From positions 1 through 64,000 of the forward strand of contig JNKY01000017.1 in assembly GCA_000702245.1 (NCBI GenBank): a stretch of DNA of 64,000 nucleotides, given 5' to 3'. This DNA is from Lachnospiraceae bacterium C6A11. GTDB taxonomy: Bacteria > Bacillota > Clostridia > Lachnospirales > Lachnospiraceae. The position numbers were made by a program, and so were the translations under genes. The notes under the pieces are model-generated. The model saw only the letters and a list, made by a program, of their open reading frames with translations, was not told where the DNA came from and made no database searches. Below, piece after piece: positions 44,902 to 53,629 of this stretch (position 1 is its first letter; each line of letters opens with the position of its first letter).

Positions 44902-45525
44902 TTAGTATTTATATGACCTGAAGAGACCGATGACCTTGCCGATAATCATAAGGTCGTCAACGATGATCGGCTCCATGGTGTCGTTTTCAGGCTGAAGTCT
45001 GTAATGACCGTTTTCCTTATAGTAGGTTTTAACGGTTGCAGAGTCTTCAATAAGAGCAACGACGATGTCGCCGTTCTTAGCGGTGTTTGTCTGCTCGACG
45101 ATGATGGTATCTCCGTAGAGGATGCCGGCGTTGATCATACTGTCGCCCTTAACCTTAAGCATAAAGGTCTGATTGTTTGTCAGATATTCAGGCGGAACAG
45201 GGAAGTAATCGGTGATGTTTTCCTCTGCAAGTATAGGCTGACCGGCAGCAACGGTTCCGATGATAGGAACATTTACGATCTCACGTCTTGAGAGATTGAA
45301 GCCCTCATCATCAAGAATCTCGATGGCACGCGGTTTGGTAGGGTCACGTCTGATGTAACCGCGCTCCTCAAGTGTATTTAAGTGAGCATGTACAGATGAC
45401 GTTGAGCTGAGTCCGACAGCTGCGCAGATATCACGAACAGTTGGCGGATAGCCCTTGTCTAATATATTCTCTTTTATGTAATTAAGGATCTGTTCCTGCT
45501 TTGAACTAATCTTTCCTTTTGACAT
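44902..45525 (-). CDS. lexA: SOS repressor LexA
   Basis: A 207-residue repressor of the DNA-damage response. The winged-helix DNA-binding domain spans residues 1-65 (PPTVRDICAAVGLSSTSSVHAHLNTLEERGYIRR). Self-cleavage occurs at A94-G95 (TVAAGQPI) with S129 (KGDSMINAG) and K166 (TVKTYY) as the catalytic pair. An in-frame ATG four codons upstream is part of the ribosome site (GGAGG), so the start is at 45525. Its promoter is overlapped by two LexA-type boxes, so it represses itself. It is the only - strand gene apart from the large unknown at 49392. Confidence 0.96.
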   Translation of the reverse strand: MSKGKISSKQEQILNYIKENILDKGYPPTVRDICAAVGLSSTSSVHAHLNTLEERGYIRRDPTKPRAIEILDDEGFNLSRREIVNVPIIGTVAAGQPILAEENITDYFPVPPEYLTNNQTFMLKVKGDSMINAGILYGDTIIVEQTNTAKNGDIVVALIEDSATVKTYYKENGHYRLQPENDTMEPIIVDDLMIIGKVIGLFRSYKY

Positions 45526-45620
45526 ATTAACCTCCATTCATGGTTACAATCCATATCGATAAAGCCGCTTAAAGCGTAAAACCATATCAATATCAATCAT
45601 TTGAATATTATGCTATCTGA

Positions 45621-45649
45621 AGTATAACACAACGTGTGTTCGATTGCAA
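45621..45649 (-). promoter_or_regulatory. lexA promoter
   Basis: On the - strand TTGCAA (45649-45644), 17 bases, TATACT (45626-45621), an excellent housekeeping promoter. Confidence 0.85.
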
Positions 45650-45660
45650 ACAAATGTTCT
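45629..45660. promoter_or_regulatory. two SOS (LexA) boxes
   Basis: ACAACGTGTGTTCG (45629-45642) and CAAACAAATGTTCT (45647-45660) each match 12 of 14 positions of the Gram-positive LexA box CGAACRNRYGTTCG. The first lies in the spacer of the lexA promoter, the second across its -35 box, with four bases between them. Confidence 0.75.
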
Positions 45661-45670
45661 CTTTTTTATC

Positions 45671-45732
45671 TTTACTTTTTCTTTACCATTAACGTTTAAC
45701 TATTTAACCTTTTCTTTACAAACTGTATTTAC
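45671..45732 (+). promoter_or_regulatory. array of TTTAC/TTTAAC repeats upstream of ABC operon
   Basis: Six copies of TTTAC or TTTAAC start at 45671, 45682, 45695, 45703, 45715 and 45728, mostly 11-13 bases apart. Such phased direct repeats are the usual binding pattern of OmpR-type regulators, one of which is encoded in the same gene block. No convincing promoter could be placed in the remaining stretch to 45845; the last repeats (TTTACA 45715-45720) could serve as a -35 box. Confidence 0.4.
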
Positions 45733-45845
45733 TATTAGATTATAGCAAAACGGGTGTGACGACATCCGGGATGTAAATGCAGTTTTATAAAAACAGAATG
45801 TCTATTGTGAAAGTATGATATATGCATATTTACAGGAGGTATAAC

Positions 45846-46811
45846 GTGAAGGTTATAGAAATGAAAAACGTAGATAAATACTACGGCAAGAACAAGGTTC
45901 TTGACAGTGTCAGCTTTTCGGTTGAGAGAGGGCATATCGTAGGACTGATCGGTCCGAATGGTGCCGGCAAGACAACGATCATGAAGATCATTTCGGGTCT
46001 GGCGCATAGATCAGGCGGAGAGTTTAGTCTCTTTGAAGCTCCTACAGGTATTCATGACAACAGAGGAAGGATGAGCTTTATGATAGAGAATCCTATCATC
46101 GATCTTTCTCTTAATGCAAGACAGAACATGGAATACATGAGGCTCCTACGTGGCGTTGCTGATAAGAACAGGATTGATGAGCTGCTTATCTATGTGGGCC
46201 TTGATGAAGCAGGAAAGAAACCGGTCAAGAATTATTCACTTGGAATGAAGCAGAGGCTTGGCATCGCAATGTCGCTCCTGGCAGACCCGGAAGTATTGGT
46301 GCTTGATGAGCCTGTTAACGGCCTCGACCCGGAAGGCATCGTAGAGATAAGAATGATACTTAAGGAACTTTGCGAGAAGCAGGGCAAGACGATCATTATC
46401 TCGAGTCACCTTCTGTCAGAGCTGTCAGAGCTTTGCACGGACTATATCATCATTAATCACGGCAGGATAGTTGAGTCGCTCTCAAGGGAAGAACTGATGA
46501 TGCATTCGAGAAGCTATATTTCGGTTAAGACAGACAATCTTTCACATACTACAGCGACTCTTGAAAGCAGACTTAATCTTAAGGATTACAAGATTGTAGA
46601 CGATACAGAGCTTCGTATATTTGCAATGTACGACAAGCTTGCAGAGGTATCTCATACAATTACCGACGGCGGTGATACGATACTTCATTTTGCACTTACG
46701 AATGAAAGCCTTGAGGAGTATTATCTCTCGAAGGTTGATCATAACAAGGGCGAAAAGGATAAGAAACGCGGCAGCGTGCTCGACAGACTTTCAGGAAGGA
46801 GTGCAAGATAA
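45846..46811 (+). CDS. ABC transporter ATP-binding protein
   Basis: A 321-residue ATPase of the ABC-2 / antibiotic-peptide export type. Walker A is GLIGPNGAGKTT (about residues 36-47), the signature is NYSLGMKQRLGIAMSLL, and Walker B is VLVLDEPVNGLDPEG; a C-terminal extension follows from about 215. The start is GTG 45846 with AGGAGG at 45834-45839 six bases upstream; an in-frame ATG at 45822 lies before that site. The stop overlaps the permease ATG by one base. With the permease, kinase and regulator it forms one block; substrate unknown, bacteriocin or peptide resistance is likely from context. Confidence 0.9.
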   Translation: MKVIEMKNVDKYYGKNKVLDSVSFSVERGHIVGLIGPNGAGKTTIMKIISGLAHRSGGEFSLFEAPTGIHDNRGRMSFMIENPIIDLSLNARQNMEYMRLLRGVADKNRIDELLIYVGLDEAGKKPVKNYSLGMKQRLGIAMSLLADPEVLVLDEPVNGLDPEGIVEIRMILKELCEKQGKTIIISSHLLSELSELCTDYIIINHGRIVESLSREELMMHSRSYISVKTDNLSHTTATLESRLNLKDYKIVDDTELRIFAMYDKLAEVSHTITDGGDTILHFALTNESLEEYYLSKVDHNKGEKDKKRGSVLDRLSGRSAR

Positions 46812-47545
46812 TGAATAAACTTATTAAAAGCGAGATAAATAAAGATAAGCATATCACGGGATTCTGGATATTTATACTTGGTATAGTTGTGTTAATGTAT
46901 ACAAATCCGCTGTTCAGTGAAGACAAGTCGGTTATGGGCTTTGTTGATTACCAGGCAAGTGAGCTTTTTCCAATACTTGTCATGATGACAACAGCCTTTC
47001 TGACAGGAAGAGGTTTTTCCTACAGAACAAATATGTACGATATAATGATCGGCAACAGGCCTATAAAGATAATCGTTTCAAAGGTACTGTCTATAGGATT
47101 TATGACAACAGCTATAGTATCTGCTGCCAGTCTGTCATGCTTCTTCGTAAGCTGCGCAATAGATAGTTCGCACTTTTATGATGCGTTGATTAAGGAGTTT
47201 GTTGTTCTTGTTGTCATCCTGAGAGCAGCTTTTACAGGTGTATTGATGACACTTGTATTCAGAAGTCTTGCTTCAATTGCATTTGTTTACATCAGGATAA
47301 TGCTTGAGAGTATAATCCTTCTTATTTACGGAAGCATCCATGGCAACTTGAATAATATTATGGATACCTTCAGAGGCGTTCCGCGTATATTTGACATTCT
47401 TTTCTACTCAAACCAGCTGTCAAGTATATCGGAAAAAGCGGGGATCAGTTCAGAAACAGTGGTAAATGTATTTGGCGGTCTTGGTATCTCGATGATCGCC
47501 TGGGGAGCAATCGCATATTATCTTTATAAACACAGAGATTTCTGA
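46811..47545 (+). CDS. ABC-2 type permease
   Basis: A 244-residue membrane protein with about six helices, the membrane half of the transporter whose ATPase is encoded just upstream (TAATG overlap). No motif tells the substrate. LTGRGFSYRTNMYDIMIGNRPIKIIVSKVL resembles the cytosolic loop of bacteriocin immunity permeases of the ABC-2 group. Confidence 0.82.
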   Translation: MNKLIKSEINKDKHITGFWIFILGIVVLMYTNPLFSEDKSVMGFVDYQASELFPILVMMTTAFLTGRGFSYRTNMYDIMIGNRPIKIIVSKVLSIGFMTTAIVSAASLSCFFVSCAIDSSHFYDALIKEFVVLVVILRAAFTGVLMTLVFRSLASIAFVYIRIMLESIILLIYGSIHGNLNNIMDTFRGVPRIFDILFYSNQLSSISEKAGISSETVVNVFGGLGISMIAWGAIAYYLYKHRDF

Positions 47546-47585
47546 TAGAATATGATCATAAATACTGACGTGTCGGAGAAATAAT

Positions 47586-48596
47586 TTGGATAATACTTTT
47601 TTCTTCATGCTCGGACTGATCTTGATCGTTTGTATAGCATTCGTTTTCATAAGAAAATACTTCATGATGAAGTCCGAGCTAAATAACTTCAAAAATCAAA
47701 TACACCAGATCAGAACCACAGACAGGGAGCAGCCGATTACGGTTGCTTCCTTTGGTGCGTCTTCCGTTGAGCTTGCAAATGAGATAAATGCTCTGATACG
47801 GGATCTTACAACTCTGGCAAGAGAAGCTGCTGAGAACGAGAAGAAGATGAGGATAGTCATGGCGGGAGTGTCTCATGACTTTAGGACTCCGCTCACTGCT
47901 GCGGACGGCTATCTGCAGATGATTGAAAAAACTCTGGAGGGCTGTAGGATAGTTGCCGAGAAATCGGGGGGTTATGATGATAATAATGCTTCGGTTAGTA
48001 AAGAAGAGGCTGATATAGTTAGAAAAGGAGTGTTGGAGCAGGAAAAAGAACTCCGCGAATATCTTGGGATAGTTCACGAGAAGGTGAGCTACTTGAAGAA
48101 GCTGTCCGATGAGTTCTTCGAGGTGACTTATATCGATGCTTTCGAAAAGGTTGAGCTTTCGCCTGTACGCTTTGATACAGTCCTTTCTGACGTGCTTCTT
48201 GCGGCTTACAGCGTGATAGAGGAGAAGAAGCTTGAAATGAAGATGGATATTCCGGAGGAGAAGCTACTGATATCGGCGGACGAGCATTATCTTAAGAGGA
48301 TATTGGAGAATCTTTTCTCAAATGCTGAAAAATACGCCGTCAGCTTTATAGAGGTTACTGTTAAGCGTGAGGACGGTGCGGTGAGACTATCTGTGAAGAA
48401 TGATATTTCAGGCGATTTTTCACCGGATACCAATCATATATTTGAGCCTTTTTATAGGGCGAAGGGCAGAAGCGGTCCGGGTAGCGGACTGGGGCTCTAT
48501 GTTTGCAAAGAACTGGCTGATTTTATGAATTTTAAGATTGAGGGAAGTATAGAGAGGGACATTTTCTGCATCGAACTTGTGATGCCGGAAACATAG
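47586..48596 (+). CDS. sensor histidine kinase with no outer sensor domain
   Basis: A 336-residue kinase. One N-terminal helix (residues 5-24) anchors it, leaving no room for an extracellular sensor, as in kinases that sense through an ABC transporter. H97 in GVSHDFRTPLTAADGYLQM is the phospho-accepting His; about 35 extra residues (GGYDDNNASVSKEEADIV...) lengthen the dimerisation helices. The ATPase has NLFSNAEKYA (N box) and GPGSGLGLYVCKELADFM (G box). The start is TTG with GGAG 7 bases upstream. The kinase is next to its regulator and to the transporter it probably monitors. Confidence 0.9.
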   Translation: MDNTFFFMLGLILIVCIAFVFIRKYFMMKSELNNFKNQIHQIRTTDREQPITVASFGASSVELANEINALIRDLTTLAREAAENEKKMRIVMAGVSHDFRTPLTAADGYLQMIEKTLEGCRIVAEKSGGYDDNNASVSKEEADIVRKGVLEQEKELREYLGIVHEKVSYLKKLSDEFFEVTYIDAFEKVELSPVRFDTVLSDVLLAAYSVIEEKKLEMKMDIPEEKLLISADEHYLKRILENLFSNAEKYAVSFIEVTVKREDGAVRLSVKNDISGDFSPDTNHIFEPFYRAKGRSGPGSGLGLYVCKELADFMNFKIEGSIERDIFCIELVMPET

Positions 48597-48610
48597 GGGA
48601 ATATTGAAAA

Positions 48611-49390
48611 ATGAGAATACTGATTATAGAGGATGATAAAGAAATAAATAAGCTGCTTTCTGTATTTTTGGGGAAGAATGGATATGATACTGTCAGTAGT
48701 TATGATGGCGTTGATGGTCTGAATGCCTTGAAAAAGTATGCGAAAAAGAATGGTGGCTTTTCCGGCGGGAAGAGTGTGGCTGATACTGATACAAACTTAC
48801 AGGACAGTATCGACCTCATCCTTCTTGATATGATGCTTCCGGGCTTCTCGGGCGATGAGATCCTTACGAAGATCAGAAGCTTCACAGATATTCCTGTTAT
48901 TGTTGTGTCTGCGATTTCTTCACTGGATGAGAGACTGTTTATGATGAAAAATGGTGCGGATGATTATATCATCAAGCCTTTTGAGCTTCCAGACGTTCTT
49001 GTCAGAATAGAAGCGGTCATGAGAAGATACAACGCAGCAAACAACCGGGTGCAGGCGGACAATAAAAATACTTCCGTAGCAGCTCCTGGGAAGAAACTGA
49101 CATACGGAAGTATCGTTATGGATACGGCACTTATGACTGTATCTATAAAGGGCGAGGAAGTCACCCTGACGTCCAAAGAATATGAAATACTAAAACTTAT
49201 GCTGGAGAATCAGAACAAGCTTTTCTCCAAAGCAAATCTATACGAGAGTGTCTGGAACGAAGAGTATTTCCCTGATGACCAGTCACTCAAGGTTCATATG
49301 AGTAATCTTAGATCAAAGCTAAGAAGATACGACGAATTCGATTATATCGAGACCATCTGGGGGATGGGTTATCGTCTGAGAAAGCTGTGA
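48611..49390 (+). CDS. OmpR-family response regulator
   Basis: A 259-residue regulator. The receiver has acidic D8-D9, phosphorylated D73 (LILLDMMLPG) and K at about 123 (YIIKPF). An insert of about 20 residues (KKNGGFSGGKSVADTD...) lies before strand 3. The winged-helix domain runs from about residue 160 (TSKEYEILKLMLENQNKLFSKANLYESVW, RSKLRRYD, IETIWGMGYRL). It is probably phosphorylated by the kinase encoded 14 bases upstream and may bind the repeats at 45671-45732. Confidence 0.93.
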   Translation: MRILIIEDDKEINKLLSVFLGKNGYDTVSSYDGVDGLNALKKYAKKNGGFSGGKSVADTDTNLQDSIDLILLDMMLPGFSGDEILTKIRSFTDIPVIVVSAISSLDERLFMMKNGADDYIIKPFELPDVLVRIEAVMRRYNAANNRVQADNKNTSVAAPGKKLTYGSIVMDTALMTVSIKGEEVTLTSKEYEILKLMLENQNKLFSKANLYESVWNEEYFPDDQSLKVHMSNLRSKLRRYDEFDYIETIWGMGYRLRKL

Positions 49391-49391
49391 T

Positions 49392-51362
49392 CTATAAGAA
49401 GAATGATGAATCACTGCTCGCTGTGCTGGTTCTCTTAGGAGCAGACTCTTCAACCTTCTTTTCAGGTGCTTTTTTCTGTGTAGCAGCTTTCTTTTCAGGC
49501 TTAGGCTTATTCTTCGCGTTTTCCCTTTCCTGCTTTCTTTCTGCGGCTCTGTCAGCACCGTAGTCATCGATATCGATAAAGCCAGGCTGTTCATCATCCT
49601 TGATGCCACGCTTCTTGTTAATATTATTAACCATACCATCTATAACCTTCTGAAGTCCCGGAACATTATCTGACATTATTCCAAGTACATCAAGAGCATT
49701 GTTAAATCTGTCATTTCCATTTGTTGTTGAACGGATACTTTCCTTGCCCTTAATATATACTCTGACAGCCTGAAGGAGGTTTTCGTTAGCCTTCATGATG
49801 GTTTCATTATAGTTTGGCGAATCCGGATCAATATCAGCAACTCTTTCCACAGCATCATAAAGATTCTTATACTCAGTTGATCTTCCTTCCTTCGGCATCA
49901 TATTTTCATGAAGCTTCTGTAACTGATCACTGTAATACTGACAATTATTTGGATCGACACTATGAGCTTCGCGGAAGAATCTCTTCTGCATAGCACTGAT
50001 CTTTGACGGATGAGAAAGAGTATCAACTATCTCATCAGGACTGAGCTTTTCGATGGTCGGAAACTCCTCGATACGCTTTGCAACGCGGTGGAGCATCTTA
50101 ATATCGAAGCCCGGCATAGCCTTAAGTGATTCAGCTGCAATACATTTTGCAAGAGTAGTTTTTAAATTATCCTTTGTTTTAAATGCATTGATACCTGTAT
50201 GGAGCTTGATATAGTTGTCATAGCTCTTTTCATCCTTATTAACCTTAGGAAATACAGGACTGAAAACCTTTGAATCCTCAATATTTAGTGCTTTCTCAGT
50301 GAAGACTATTCTAGAAGCTTCGTCAATAGCATGATCGATATTATAAAGTCTCTTCTCAGAAGAGGCATCATAAACAGCCTTAAGCTCTTCATCGGAAAGC
50401 TTAACTGAATCCTTGTCGGTATTGCTGGTAAGTCTCTTACCTTCAGCTTTAAAGTTCTTGGATTCCTGATCAATGTTATTCTCAATAAGCTTGTCGCCAT
50501 GCAGCATATGGCTGAACTGTATTTTCGATATGTAATAATTATCACCGATAAATGACAGAAGTCTTTCGTCTAATTTGTCATAAGCATCATCCATGTCGGC
50601 TCGTTCCTGCTCAGCAAATTCGCCGCTTTTCATATAGATCTGCTTAAATACTGTATAAGCATTGGCCTCCTCCGGATTTTCTCTGTTACCGAATTCCTTG
50701 GCACTGTCAATAAGCATATCGGTCATTTCCTTAGTAAGTCGGTTATCCTCTGCAAACTGCTTAATAGTAACCTTCTTTATATATTTAAGATCCTTAAGAG
50801 GTGTCTTCTCCGCAGGAATACCGTTTTCGTTATCAAAACCGATTGAACCAATGTCTAAGGTATATGCACTCATGATCTGCATAAATTCATTATTAACGTT
50901 GCCGGTAAGATTGTTGCAGTAGTGGTCGAGCATTGCAGAACGGTTCTTTTCGCCCACGAAAAGATCTGAATCCTCAAGCTTCTTGCGGAGTTTACCATAG
51001 TTGATCTCGAGATTTGCCTTAAACATTCCGCAGATGGTCGTATATTCTTCCATATTTTTGACAGAAGAAGAGGCGAATTTCATGATATCGCTTGTCACAA
51101 AATCCTCTAATTCATCAACTATATCGAAATCATGCTGAACATCAGCCTTGTTTTTATAAGGAGAATTAAGCTTTTCATTATCTTTAAAGCCTGTAGGCCT
51201 GGCGAGAGAATAGTCCCTGTTAATACCTTCCTTATAATGCTTTAACTGCTCCTTGTAAAGCATGACATTAAAGAGATAAGTTAGCTTATCAAGGACGGTC
51301 TTCTGCATGGAATAGCTTTTCTTTGCTGTTTTTATAAAATTATCATGATCAAGTATTGGCAT
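49392..51362 (-). CDS. large uncharacterised protein with Lys/Ala/Pro tail
   Basis: A 656-residue protein I do not recognise, with no signal peptide or membrane helix. Most of it is predicted helical and charged. A segment near residues 500-570 (EYKNLYDAVERVADIDPDS, then AVRVYIKGK and R) resembles a segment in the giant gene at 59988. The tail is a low-complexity Lys, Ala, Pro, Glu, Ser stretch ending SSFFL. ATG 51362 is chosen over the upstream frame opening because AAGGAGG lies 11 bases before it. It stands alone, ending 1 base from the response regulator stop and facing away from hisZ. On the - strand TTGTTA, 18 bases and TATGAT make a fair promoter near 51464-51435. Confidence 0.75.
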   Translation of the reverse strand: MPILDHDNFIKTAKKSYSMQKTVLDKLTYLFNVMLYKEQLKHYKEGINRDYSLARPTGFKDNEKLNSPYKNKADVQHDFDIVDELEDFVTSDIMKFASSSVKNMEEYTTICGMFKANLEINYGKLRKKLEDSDLFVGEKNRSAMLDHYCNNLTGNVNNEFMQIMSAYTLDIGSIGFDNENGIPAEKTPLKDLKYIKKVTIKQFAEDNRLTKEMTDMLIDSAKEFGNRENPEEANAYTVFKQIYMKSGEFAEQERADMDDAYDKLDERLLSFIGDNYYISKIQFSHMLHGDKLIENNIDQESKNFKAEGKRLTSNTDKDSVKLSDEELKAVYDASSEKRLYNIDHAIDEASRIVFTEKALNIEDSKVFSPVFPKVNKDEKSYDNYIKLHTGINAFKTKDNLKTTLAKCIAAESLKAMPGFDIKMLHRVAKRIEEFPTIEKLSPDEIVDTLSHPSKISAMQKRFFREAHSVDPNNCQYYSDQLQKLHENMMPKEGRSTEYKNLYDAVERVADIDPDSPNYNETIMKANENLLQAVRVYIKGKESIRSTTNGNDRFNNALDVLGIMSDNVPGLQKVIDGMVNNINKKRGIKDDEQPGFIDIDDYGADRAAERKQERENAKNKPKPEKKAATQKKAPEKKVEESAPKRTSTASSDSSFFL

Positions 51363-51478
51363 ATCATTTTCCTCCTTACCCAAAAAATACGCATGTGTTT
51401 TTTTATCTGACACGATATTATCATACAAACCGCAACAAAAGCGTAACAAATATAAAAAAAGTTTGTTAAAATTATTTC

Positions 51479-51507
51479 TTGAATAGTTTAATGATTTGAA
51501 TTAAAAT
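51479..51507 (+). promoter_or_regulatory. promoter of the histidine genes
   Basis: TTGAAT at 51479-51484, 17-base spacer, TAAAAT at 51502-51507, with a leader of about 80 bases. No T-box or other known leader was found in it. Confidence 0.65.
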
Positions 51508-51596
51508 ACAGAAAGGTATTGTCTGATGGTTAGTTTTGTAAAACCTTTAGGGGCTTCACGGCTGATCAAAGCTAGTAAAAAAGGAGACTTTTTAAT

Positions 51597-52874
51597 ATGA
51601 ATGAAAAACTTCTTCATACTCCTGAAGGAGTGAGAGATATATACGGAACCGAATGCCTCGAGAGGCAGGAGGTGCTTGGAAGGATCAGAAAAGTTCTCAG
51701 AAGCTATGCTTATACTGAGATCGAAACACCTTCCTTTGAATATTTTGACATCTTCAATATGGATAAGGGCTCTGCGCCTTCAAACGAGATGTATAAGTTC
51801 TTCGACAGAAATAACAATACACTCGTGCTGAGACCTGACATTACACCGGGGATCGCGAGAAGTGCAGCAAAGTATTTTGCAGATGAAGAGCTTCCTATAA
51901 GACTTAGTTATATAGGTAAGACCTTTAAGAACGAGCCGCTGCATCAGGGCAAGCTCCATGAGACTACACAGATAGGCTGTGAGCTTATTAATGATGACAG
52001 CTCAGCTGCTGATGCGGAGATCCTTGCATCGATTGTTGACGTTATCCGCGTTTCAGGTCTTAAGGACTTCCAGATTGAGATAGGTGAGGTTGAGTTCTTC
52101 GAAGGAATCGTGGAAGAAGCAGGCCTCGGGAAGGTTGAAGAGGACAATATCAAGGGACTTATCCAGATGAGAAACTTCTTCGGTCTCTTTGAATACGTTA
52201 GTAAGCTTGATATTCCTGAAGCTTCAAAGGAAGCACTTTGTTCCTTTGACAAGTTCTTCGGCGGTATCGAGATGCTTGACAGAGCAGAGCAGATCACTAA
52301 GAGCGAGAAGGCTCTTACAGCTATCGGCAGACTCCGTAAGGTATATAATGTGCTTAAGTTCTACGGCTATGAAGACTGCATCGGCTTTGATCTCGGTATG
52401 CTTAACGGCTACGGCTATTATACAGGAATAGTTTTCAGAGCTTATACCTACGGAACCGGAAGTGCCATCGTTCGCGGCGGAAGATATAATAATCTTCTCA
52501 GCAAGTTCAGTAAGAATGCACCTTCGATCGGTTTTGCTATTATGGTCGATGACCTTATGATGGCTGTTTCAAGACAGCATATCAAGATAGATACAGATAC
52601 CAACAGAGCACTCGTTGTTTACGAGATTGAGAACCAGGAGCCTGCGGTAAGGCTTGCTGAGGCACTCAGAGCTCGCAACGTTGAGGCTTCTTTAATAAGG
52701 AAGTCATCAAGACATTCACTTCCTGAATATGAGGAATATGCAAGAAAATACGAATTCGACCGCATCTACATCGTGAAGGATAATGATGAGGTTGATGAGC
52801 ATCTTGTTATTTCGCGTGAGATATCAGCACTTAAAGAAAAATACAGTGATGAGAAGGCAGGAGGTGCATTATGA
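51597..52874 (+). CDS. hisZ: ATP phosphoribosyltransferase regulatory subunit HisZ
   Basis: A 425-residue histidyl-tRNA-synthetase-like protein that activates short HisG and mediates histidine feedback. PEGVRDIYGTEC, EIETPSFEYFDIF, LRPDITPGIARSAA and YYTGIVFRAY are typical of HisZ. It has a C-terminal anticodon-binding-like domain (ALVVYEIENQEPAVRLAEALRARNVEASL), so a role as true HisRS must be considered; the overlap with hisG by 4 bases and absence of the full HisRS motifs favour HisZ. AAGGAGACTTTTTAAT precedes ATG. Confidence 0.92.
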   Translation: MNEKLLHTPEGVRDIYGTECLERQEVLGRIRKVLRSYAYTEIETPSFEYFDIFNMDKGSAPSNEMYKFFDRNNNTLVLRPDITPGIARSAAKYFADEELPIRLSYIGKTFKNEPLHQGKLHETTQIGCELINDDSSAADAEILASIVDVIRVSGLKDFQIEIGEVEFFEGIVEEAGLGKVEEDNIKGLIQMRNFFGLFEYVSKLDIPEASKEALCSFDKFFGGIEMLDRAEQITKSEKALTAIGRLRKVYNVLKFYGYEDCIGFDLGMLNGYGYYTGIVFRAYTYGTGSAIVRGGRYNNLLSKFSKNAPSIGFAIMVDDLMMAVSRQHIKIDTDTNRALVVYEIENQEPAVRLAEALRARNVEASLIRKSSRHSLPEYEEYARKYEFDRIYIVKDNDEVDEHLVISREISALKEKYSDEKAGGAL

Positions 52875-53512
52875 GATATCTGACATTTGCACTTGCCAAG
52901 GGCAGACTTGCAAGAAAAACATTAGAGATATTTGAAAAGATCGGCATCACCTGCGAGGAGATGAAGGATCCTGATACAAGAAAGCTTATATTTGTTAATG
53001 AGGAGCTTAGGCTGAGATTCTTCCTTGCGAAGGCCAGCGATGTTCCTACCTATGTAGAATACGGCGCGGCTGATATCGGCGTTGTAGGTAAGGATACAAT
53101 ACTTGAAGAGGGCAGGAATCTCTTCGAGGTTATGGATATGGGCTTCGGCAAATGCCGTATGTGTGTATGCGGTCCTGAATCGGCAAGGGAGCTTCTTAAG
53201 AAGAATGAGATCATCCGTGTCGCTTCAAAATATCCGCATATCGCCAAGGATTATTTTAATAATAAGAAGAATCAGACAGTTGAGATCATCAAGCTTAACG
53301 GTTCGGTTGAGCTTGCACCTATCGTAGGCCTGTCTGAGGTTATAGTTGATATAGTAGAAACAGGTACGACTCTCCGTGAGAATGGACTTGATGTTTTAGA
53401 GGAGATCTGTCCTCTGTCAGCAAGAATGGTCGTAAATCAGGTCAGCCTCAGAATGGAGCATGAGCGTATCCATAAATTACTGACCGATTTAAACGGAGTT
53501 CTGAATCAATAA
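52871..53512 (+). CDS. hisG: ATP phosphoribosyltransferase (short form)
   Basis: A 213-residue enzyme joining ATP and PRPP, the first step of histidine synthesis. ALAKGRLARKTLEIFEKIGI and the PRPP motif VDIVETGTTLRENGL (about residues 155-170) are clear. It lacks the C-terminal regulatory domain, as expected for the form that needs HisZ. The start ATGA overlaps the hisZ stop, and AGGAGG lies 6 bases upstream. The gap to hisD holds the second conserved-loop hairpin. Confidence 0.96.
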   Translation: MRYLTFALAKGRLARKTLEIFEKIGITCEEMKDPDTRKLIFVNEELRLRFFLAKASDVPTYVEYGAADIGVVGKDTILEEGRNLFEVMDMGFGKCRMCVCGPESARELLKKNEIIRVASKYPHIAKDYFNNKKNQTVEIIKLNGSVELAPIVGLSEVIVDIVETGTTLRENGLDVLEEICPLSARMVVNQVSLRMEHERIHKLLTDLNGVLNQ

Positions 53513-53530
53513 TTAAATTATAAGCACACA

Positions 53531-53602
53531 GAATCCGAGTAAAAATATGCCCACGAAGGCGTATTTCTCTACAACTGAGTGGGGATATTCTTACTCGGAT
53601 TC
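53531..53602 (+). ncRNA. conserved-loop hairpin, copy B (hisG-hisD gap)
   Basis: Bases 53531-53554 pair with 53579-53602 at 22 of 24 positions. The 24-base loop 53555-53578 is the same length as in the copy at 17048-17101 and identical at 20 of 24 bases (GAAGGCGTATTT, then CTACAACT); the four changed bases are the two after GTATTT and the last two. The two stems share no sequence beyond the closing C-G, though both are nearly fully paired. It ends 27 bases before the hisD start and does not cover the ribosome site. Confidence 0.65.
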
Positions 53603-53629
53603 GTAAGATAGAAATTAGGAGGAGCAAAA

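Noticed and set aside
51508-51596. T-box leader for the histidine genes
   Set aside because: No T-box sequence (AGGGTGGNACCGCG) or specifier loop is present.
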